From positions 1 to 64,000 of the forward strand of contig JAITLQ010000018.1 in NCBI GenBank assembly GCA_031277795.1: DNA of 64,000 nucleotides. The letters run 5' to 3'. How positions within the stretch are numbered: position 1 is the first letter of the stretch; each line of letters begins with the position of its first letter. Both the position numbers and the translations under genes were made by a program. Positions 59,822 through 64,000 of the stretch are shown here, in pieces. The notes below the pieces were generated by a model, which saw only the letters and a program-made list of their open reading frames with translations, ran no database searches and was not told where the DNA came from. The stretch comes from Arthrobacter sp. GTDB lineage: Bacteria; Actinomycetota; Actinomycetes; Actinomycetales; Micrococcaceae.

Positions 59822-60628
59822 ATGCTGAAGAAGATCCTGCGCGGGGCCGGAACCCTCGCGCTCGCCGGTGGACTGGTGGCGAGCGGCGCCGCGCTCGCCG
59901 CGCCGGCCCAGGCCGCCGTCGCCGCACCCGCGGCACTGACCGCGCCGGCCGCCGGCCCGATTGCAACGCCGATTCGCGTCAGCAAGGTCACGACGACCGC
60001 GGACTATTACAAGGGCCGTCTCATCACGGTCTCCTCGAAGGGCTGCAAGTCCAACACCATCGCCATCTCGGGTGACGTGGCCAACGGCGTCGTGGGGGCC
60101 GAGTACCAGTTCTCGGCCGACATCTACCGCGGCAGCAAGCGCGTGAAGACCGTCACGTTCAAGAAGGGCACGAGCTCCTACACGCAGGCCTTCTGCCCCA
60201 AGGTGTCTGCCGCGCGCTACGGCTCGTTCCAGATCAAGAACGTGCGGGTGAAGGGTCGCTATCAGGTCAGCAATGGCTCGATTCACTCCTTCAACTACGC
60301 CGTGGGCAAGAACTCCAAGACCTTCTACTACAAGGGCGCCATCGACGGTTCCCTCTACGGCAAGAAGGCCGCCGGCAGCTCCAAGCGCACCTTCACCGCC
60401 AAGCTGACGTACTTCAGCGACAAGCACCAGAAGTGGGTTAAGTACAACCCCTCGGGCGCCAAGCTGCAGGTGAAGTCGGGCGGCAAGTGGAAGACCGTCA
60501 AGTCGCTCAAGTTCAAGAGCGGTAAGGCGAGCTACTCGCTGCGGACGTCCTCCAAGAAGTCGTACCGCCTCTACGTGCCGGCCAAGAGCTACGCCATCGG
60601 CGGCACCACGCGCTCGTTCACGATCTGA
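59822..60628 (+). CDS. Secreted basic protein of unknown function
   Basis: A 268-residue exported protein with a signal peptide (about residues 1-32, ending APAQAAVA). The mature protein is rich in Lys, Ser, Tyr and Gly and predicted mostly beta, with repeats such as KVTTTADYYKGRLITVSSKG and KLTYFSDKHQKWVKYNPSGAK; SGGKWKTVKSLKFKSGKASY resembles the C-terminal bacterial Ig-like or SH3-like segments of other secreted actinobacterial proteins. Two Cys (GCKSN and FCPKV) may pair. GGGGGA lies 5 nt from ATG 59822. Confidence 0.7.
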   Translation: MLKKILRGAGTLALAGGLVASGAALAAPAQAAVAAPAALTAPAAGPIATPIRVSKVTTTADYYKGRLITVSSKGCKSNTIAISGDVANGVVGAEYQFSADIYRGSKRVKTVTFKKGTSSYTQAFCPKVSAARYGSFQIKNVRVKGRYQVSNGSIHSFNYAVGKNSKTFYYKGAIDGSLYGKKAAGSSKRTFTAKLTYFSDKHQKWVKYNPSGAKLQVKSGGKWKTVKSLKFKSGKASYSLRTSSKKSYRLYVPAKSYAIGGTTRSFTI

Positions 60629-60668
60629 GCGGAGAGCACCACCGCTGTGTGAAGCGGTGACGACCTCC

Positions 60669-60707
60669 CGACGCCCGCCCCACCAACCCAAGGTGAGGCG
60701 GGCGTCG
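60669..60707. terminator. P2-related stem after the secreted basic protein
   Basis: 16-nt arms CGACGCCCGCCCCACC (60669-60684) and 60692-60707 pair with one mismatch around AACCCAA. The 3' flank GGCGTCGTCGTGCGTTGGG is shared with P2 copy 2. Confidence 0.65.
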
Positions 60708-60735
60708 TCGTGCGTTGGGAGGACGACGGGGGAGA

Positions 60736-60780
60736 GATGCCTCACCTCGTGAGGCATCGCCTCGACTTCCCAGCTAGACT
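60736..60780 (+). promoter_or_regulatory. deaD promoter with overlapping inverted repeat
   Basis: GATGCCTCAC at 60736-60745 and GTGAGGCATC at 60749-60758 form a perfect inverted repeat just where a -35 would lie. TAGACT at 60775-60780 is a good -10, placing the transcript start near 60787. The repeat could be an operator. Confidence 0.45.
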
Positions 60781-60812
60781 GATGGAGCCGATATCCGGCT
60801 TTCCCCTCGTGT

Positions 60813-60834
60813 CCCACCGTTCAGGTGGGTTTTT
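60813..60834 (+). terminator. Attenuator-like terminator in the deaD leader
   Basis: CCCACC at 60813-60818 pairs with GGTGGG at 60824-60829 around GTTCA and is followed by TTTTT at 60830-60834. It lies inside the predicted 170-nt leader of deaD, so transcription may stop early unless the stem is prevented from forming. Confidence 0.55.
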
Positions 60835-60958
60835 GGTGTGCCGCGCGAATGAGCGCGATGAGTCGTGGAGGGACAGGGCCGGTCACGTGCCGACCGTTGC
60901 CCGGGAGGTCCCCCACGAGGATCACCCGTGCTCTCCTTCGTCCCCCAGGAGCACCACC

Positions 60959-63109
60959 GTGTCCACCGACGAGACCACCACCGCAACCGTGGAAGAGACC
61001 ACGACGACCGAGGCCGAAACCCCTTCCGGCCCCACCTTTGCCGACCTCGGCATCGACGCCCGCGTCCTCGCGGCCGTCAACGACCTCGGCTACGAGCGTC
61101 CCTCCCCGATCCAGGCCGAGACCATCCCCCTGCTGCTGGACGGCCGCGACGTCGTGGGCCTGGCCCAGACCGGCACCGGCAAGACCGCCGCGTTTGCCGT
61201 GCCGGCCCTGTCCAAGATCGCCGAGCTCAACGACGTCAACGGCAAGCCCAAGACCCCGCAGGTCCTGGTGCTGGCCCCGACCCGCGAGCTCGCGCTCCAG
61301 GTGGCGGAGGCCTTCGGCTCCTACTCCAAGTACATCGACGACCTGGACATCCTGCCGATCTACGGCGGCTCGCCGTACGGCCCGCAGCTCTCCGCGCTGC
61401 GCCGCGGCGTCCAGGTGGTCGTGGGTACCCCGGGTCGCGTGATCGATCACCTTGACCGCGGCGCGCTCGACCTCTCCGGCCTGCAGTACATGGTCCTCGA
61501 CGAGGCCGATGAGATGCTGCGCATGGGCTTTGCCGAGGAGGTGGACCACATCCTCGAGGCCACCCCCCAGGACAAGCAGGTTGCGCTGTTCTCCGCGACC
61601 ATGCCGCGCCAGATCCGCCGCATCGCCGATCAGTACCTGAACAACCCGGCGCAGGTCACGGTCGATGCCGCGTCCACCCCGGGCCAGAACATCACCCAGC
61701 GCTACGTGCAGGTCATGCACTCGCACAAGCTCGACGTCATGGCCCGCATCCTCGAAACCGAGGAGCACGACGGCGTCATCGCGTTTGTGCGCACCAAGAT
61801 GGCGGCCGAAGAGGTCTCCTCCAAGCTCAAGGCGCGCGGCTTCCGCTCCGTCGCGATCCACGGCGACATCGCCCAGCAACAGCGCGAGCGCACCGTCGAG
61901 TCCCTGCGCAGCGGTCAGATCGACATCCTCGTCGCCACCGACGTGGCCGCTCGCGGCCTCGACGTGGAGCGCATCTCGCACGTCTTCAACTACGACGTGC
62001 CGCATGACACCGAGTCCTACGTTCACCGCATCGGCCGCACGGGCCGCGCCGGGCGCAAGGGCGACGCCGTCCTGTTCATCACCCCGCGCGAGCGCTTCCT
62101 GCTCAAGCACATCGAGAAGGCCACCGGCGGCGCCGTCGTCGAGGTGCCGATCCCGTCCGTCGACACCGTGAACTCCTCCCGCCTGGGACGCCTGGCCGCC
62201 AAGGTCGGGAAGGTCATGAACACCCAGGACCTCACGCCTTACCGCGAGCTGGTCACCGATCTGCTCTCCGCCGGCGATGTTGATCCCGTCGAGATGGCGG
62301 CGGCGTTTGCCCACCTGGCTCAGGGTGGCCGCCCGCTGCTGACCGAGGAGCTTCCCGAGCCGCCGGCCAAGCAGGCCCGCGCCGGCAAGCGCACCCGCGA
62401 CGCCTTCGGCTCCCGTGGCCCCAGCAAGCCGCTGGCCCCGGGCAACGCCACTTACCGCATCTCCGTTGGCCACCGCCAGCGCGTGCTGCCCGGCTCCATC
62501 GTCGGCGCCCTCGCCAACGAGGGTGGTCTGCACTCCGGCGACATCGGCTCCATCGACATCCGCTCGGATCACTCGCTGATCGAGCTGCCGGCGAACCTGC
62601 CCGAGGCCACCAAGGCCAAGCTGGCCGACACGCGCATCGGCGGCCGCCTGATCAACCTCGAGATCGACAATGGCCGTCGCCCCAACTCGGAGCGTGGCGA
62701 CGACGAGGACCGTAGCGACCGCCGTCCCCCGCGCCGCTCCTTCGACCGCGACGACCGCAAGCGCGACGACCGCCGCGACCGCTTCCAGGAGCGGGGTGAC
62801 CGCCGCGACGATCGCAAGGGCGGTTACCAGGGGCGTGACGACCGTGGGGACCGTGGCGGCTACCAGCGTCGCGACGATCGCGGCGACCGTGGCGGCTACC
62901 AGGGACGCAACGATCGCGGCGGCTACCAGGGCCGTGACGACCGCAAGAGTGGCTATGGTCGTGACGAGGATCGCAATTCGCGCCGCTCGTTTGACAACGA
63001 TCGCTCCGGCTTTGGTGGCGGCAACAAGGGTGGTTTCCGTGGCGGGCGCGATCAGCGCAACGACGGGGATTTCCGCGGTTCTCGCAACGATCGCAAGCCG
63101 CGTCATTGA
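60959..63109 (+). CDS. deaD: DEAD-box RNA helicase, DeaD/CsdA type
   Basis: A 716-residue ATP-dependent RNA helicase for RNA unwinding in ribosome assembly, mRNA decay and cold adaptation. After a Thr/Glu-rich lead come the Q motif (PSPIQAE), motif I AQTGTGKT, Ia PTRELA, II DEAD, III SAT, and in the second RecA domain VATDVAARGLD and HRIGRTGRAG. Residues about 490-560 form a DbpA-type RNA-binding domain (YRISVGHRQRVLPGSIVGAL). From about 575 on is a basic RGG-like tail with repeats of GGYQGRDDRGDR. GTG 60959 has AGGAG at 8 nt. Confidence 0.94.
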   Translation: MSTDETTTATVEETTTTEAETPSGPTFADLGIDARVLAAVNDLGYERPSPIQAETIPLLLDGRDVVGLAQTGTGKTAAFAVPALSKIAELNDVNGKPKTPQVLVLAPTRELALQVAEAFGSYSKYIDDLDILPIYGGSPYGPQLSALRRGVQVVVGTPGRVIDHLDRGALDLSGLQYMVLDEADEMLRMGFAEEVDHILEATPQDKQVALFSATMPRQIRRIADQYLNNPAQVTVDAASTPGQNITQRYVQVMHSHKLDVMARILETEEHDGVIAFVRTKMAAEEVSSKLKARGFRSVAIHGDIAQQQRERTVESLRSGQIDILVATDVAARGLDVERISHVFNYDVPHDTESYVHRIGRTGRAGRKGDAVLFITPRERFLLKHIEKATGGAVVEVPIPSVDTVNSSRLGRLAAKVGKVMNTQDLTPYRELVTDLLSAGDVDPVEMAAAFAHLAQGGRPLLTEELPEPPAKQARAGKRTRDAFGSRGPSKPLAPGNATYRISVGHRQRVLPGSIVGALANEGGLHSGDIGSIDIRSDHSLIELPANLPEATKAKLADTRIGGRLINLEIDNGRRPNSERGDDEDRSDRRPPRRSFDRDDRKRDDRRDRFQERGDRRDDRKGGYQGRDDRGDRGGYQRRDDRGDRGGYQGRNDRGGYQGRDDRKSGYGRDEDRNSRRSFDNDRSGFGGGNKGGFRGGRDQRNDGDFRGSRNDRKPRH

Positions 63110-63176
63110 TCCAGTGAGGCCGGGGGTCACCCCGATTTCACATTAGCGCCGGTGAGCTGATAAGCTTATCTGCGTT

Positions 63177-63248
63177 GCCCCCCTAGCTCAGTGGTAGAGC
63201 GCAGTCTTGGTAAGACTGAGGTCACGGGATCGATTCCCGTGGGGGGCT
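63177..63248 (+). tRNA. tRNA-Thr (GGT)
   Basis: 72 nt. Acceptor GCCCCCC pairs with GGGGGGC, the D arm is AGCTCAGTGGTAGAGC, the anticodon loop TTGGTAA gives GGT, and the T arm is ACGGGATCGATTCCCGT. CCA is not encoded. Confidence 0.97.
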
Positions 63249-63257
63249 CTGAATGGA

Positions 63258-63296
63258 GAGCCGCTCCGAGCCGCATTGCGCGGAGCGGAGCGGCTC
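63258..63296. other. Hairpin between tRNA-Thr and tRNA-Met
   Basis: GAGCCGCTCCG at 63258-63268 pairs with CGGAGCGGCTC at 63286-63296. No T-run follows. It may terminate tRNA-Thr or mark the processing spacer of a joint transcript. Confidence 0.55.
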
Positions 63297-63307
63297 ACTT
63301 CATTCGT

Positions 63308-63384
63308 GGCGGTGTAGCTCAGCTGGTTAGAGCGCACGACTCATAATCGTGAGGTCCCGGGATCGAGTCCCGGCACCGCTACCA
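63308..63384 (+). tRNA. tRNA-Met (CAT), elongator-like
   Basis: 77 nt including an encoded CCA. The acceptor GGCGGTG pairs with CACCGCT (terminal G-U), the D arm is AGCTCAGCTGGTTAGAGC, the anticodon loop CTCATAA gives CAT, and the T arm is CCCGGGATCGAGTCCCGG. Elongator rather than initiator is inferred from the paired first base and the lack of three G-C pairs under the anticodon. Confidence 0.96.
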
Positions 63385-63386
63385 AA

Positions 63387-63412
63387 GAAAGGCCCGGGAA
63401 ACCGGGCCTTTC
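63387..63412 (+). terminator. Terminator of the tRNA transcript
   Basis: GAAAGGCCCGG at 63387-63397 pairs with CCGGGCCTTTC at 63402-63412 around GAAA, followed by GTCGTTTC. Confidence 0.82.
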
Positions 63413-63441
63413 GTCGTTTCTGGGGACGACTGACTTGGCGG

Positions 63442-63464
63442 TCACGTTAGCCATCACGTTAGCC
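63442..63464. repeat. Tandem 11-bp repeat after tRNA-Met
   Basis: TCACGTTAGCC occurs at 63442-63452 and again at 63454-63464, separated by A. It lies between the tRNA terminator and the HTH gene, where an integration junction could be. Confidence 0.5.
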
Positions 63465-63553
63465 CATCCGCCGAAACGGCACTAGCCTGCACAGCGCGGC
63501 ATGGGGCAGCGAGACCTTCGGGCGCTCGTACCCAACCCCTGTTCGACTGACAC

Positions 63554-63856
63554 CTACGCGAACGCGTCGATCTCGCCAGGGGCGAGCCACGGTGGTCGAC
63601 GCGACTGTGGCTTGGCAATGGCCTCGGCGAGCTCGTCCAGGTCTTCACGGGTGAAAGCGAACCGATTTCGCTCGAGCCTGGTGCTGATCCCCGTCTCTCG
63701 AGCCACCCGCTTCACGGTCGAGACGGGGACGCCGAGGATCTGCGCAGCTTGTTCGGTGCTGAGGAACCGCGGCTGCGGAGCGCTCTGGTCTCTGATCTCT
63801 TCGAGAAGGGCCCTGATCGCTCGGAGTTCCTCGAGGATGGAGTCGTGGTTGTCCAT
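63554..63856 (-). CDS. Excisionase-type helix-turn-helix protein
   Basis: A 100-residue protein with an N-terminal coiled helix (ILEELRAIRALLEEIRDQ, about residues 7-24) and a MerR/excisionase-like HTH (FLSTEQAAQILGVPVSTVKRVARETG, about 31-56), followed by NRFAFTREDLDELAEA. Such small proteins direct excision or regulate genes in mobile elements. Together with its place after tRNA-Met, this suggests the edge of an integrated element (inference); no integrase is visible. Confidence 0.8.
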   Translation of the reverse strand: MDNHDSILEELRAIRALLEEIRDQSAPQPRFLSTEQAAQILGVPVSTVKRVARETGISTRLERNRFAFTREDLDELAEAIAKPQSRRPPWLAPGEIDAFA

Positions 63857-63900
63857 GCGACAAGCACACCATCACCCGTCACCCTGCCAAGGAGACCACA

Positions 63901-64000
63901 TGAACCCCCTGTTGCAATTCACCTCGCACGTCGGCGGCAAGAACGCCACCGTGTCGGTGTTTCCCGACCGCATCGAGTGGTCGAAGAAGGGCTACAAAAT
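63901..64000 (+). CDS. Start of an unidentified gene cut by the window edge
   Basis: ATG 63901 has AAGGAG at 6 nt. The visible 33 residues begin MNPLLQFTSHVGGKNATVSV and continue with FPDRIEW, which resembles DUF4429/PH-like proteins often found near actinobacterial integrated elements. It is divergent from the HTH gene by 44 bp. Too little is visible for a firm call. Confidence 0.6.

Larger units (their letters stand above)
60629..60958. other. 330-bp gap: terminator, deaD promoter and leader
   Basis: It contains the P2-like stem at 60669-60707, the inverted repeat at 60736-60758, the -10 box at 60775-60780 and the leader hairpin at 60813-60834. The frame of deaD is open upstream to 60710, but no RBS supports an earlier start. 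Confidence 0.55.

Noticed and set aside
60782-60958. An upstream in-frame ATG extending deaD
   Set aside because: It would place the attenuator hairpin and T-run inside the coding region, and the GTG at 60959 has a proper AGGAG.
62700-63100. Repeats at the end of deaD
   Set aside because: They encode the RGG-like tail common to DEAD-box helicases of this group.

Overview
The window is a GC-rich, densely coded stretch of a chromosome from a high-GC Gram-positive actinobacterium. GTG starts are frequent. The mix of a split menaquinone locus, a MetP/MetS-type importer, EfeUOB, an FprA-type ferredoxin reductase and Ig-like secreted proteins suggests Micrococcaceae (Arthrobacter relatives); that placement is inference from gene content. 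Three tRNA genes are present (Tyr, Thr, Met), and no rRNA, CRISPR array or insertion sequence was seen.

Layout. 1-3 kb: a secreted Ig-like repeat protein and a small membrane protein overlapping its winged-helix regulator. 3-9 kb: D-amino-acid oxidase, a MarR regulator with an operator-like palindrome, and an Lrp regulator divergent from an E1alpha-E1beta-E2 2-oxoacid dehydrogenase operon. 9-24 kb: PAP2 phosphatase and the menaquinone genes menC, menD, menF, menG, menJ and a long-chain polyprenyl diphosphate synthase. Two tandem paralogous amino-acid ABC importers lie between menD and menF. 24-33 kb: DUF6226 protein, HIT protein, SUKH-like protein, metP-metS, RarD-type exporter, FprA, an MFS exporter and HtpX. 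33-43 kb: EfeU-EfeO-EfeB iron uptake, two large secreted proteins (one His-rich with six Cys, one with FG-GAP and Ig-like repeats), a lipoprotein and YajQ. 43-49 kb: tRNA-Tyr, a 44-residue small gene with its own promoter, RBS and terminator, rtcB, an amine-oxidase-like flavoprotein and a ThDP enzyme. 49-57 kb: thioredoxin, acyl-CoA ligase, TSUP permease, a HhH-GPD DNA glycosylase, and cystathionine beta-synthase plus gamma-synthase. 57-64 kb: an ankyrin protein and a solute-binding lipoprotein around a shared cluster of palindromic operators, two small envelope proteins, a DEAD-box helicase with an attenuator-like leader, then tRNA-Thr and tRNA-Met. After tRNA-Met the content becomes accessory-like (excisionase-type HTH, start of an unidentified gene).

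The most unusual non-coding feature is two families of very long, near-perfect palindromes at gene 3' ends. P1 has arms beginning ATCGGAGTG (four copies). P2 has arms beginning GCACGACGACGCC (three copies plus a weaker relative). Arm sequences differ between copies in a compensating way, so the pairing itself seems conserved. Other points of interest are the nested 15-bp repeat cluster before menF, the small gene before rtcB, the deaD leader, and the His-rich secreted protein behind efeUOB, which shares an upstream motif with efeU.

Boundaries, starts and motifs were read by eye from the sequence; family names rest on remembered motifs and no database search was run.
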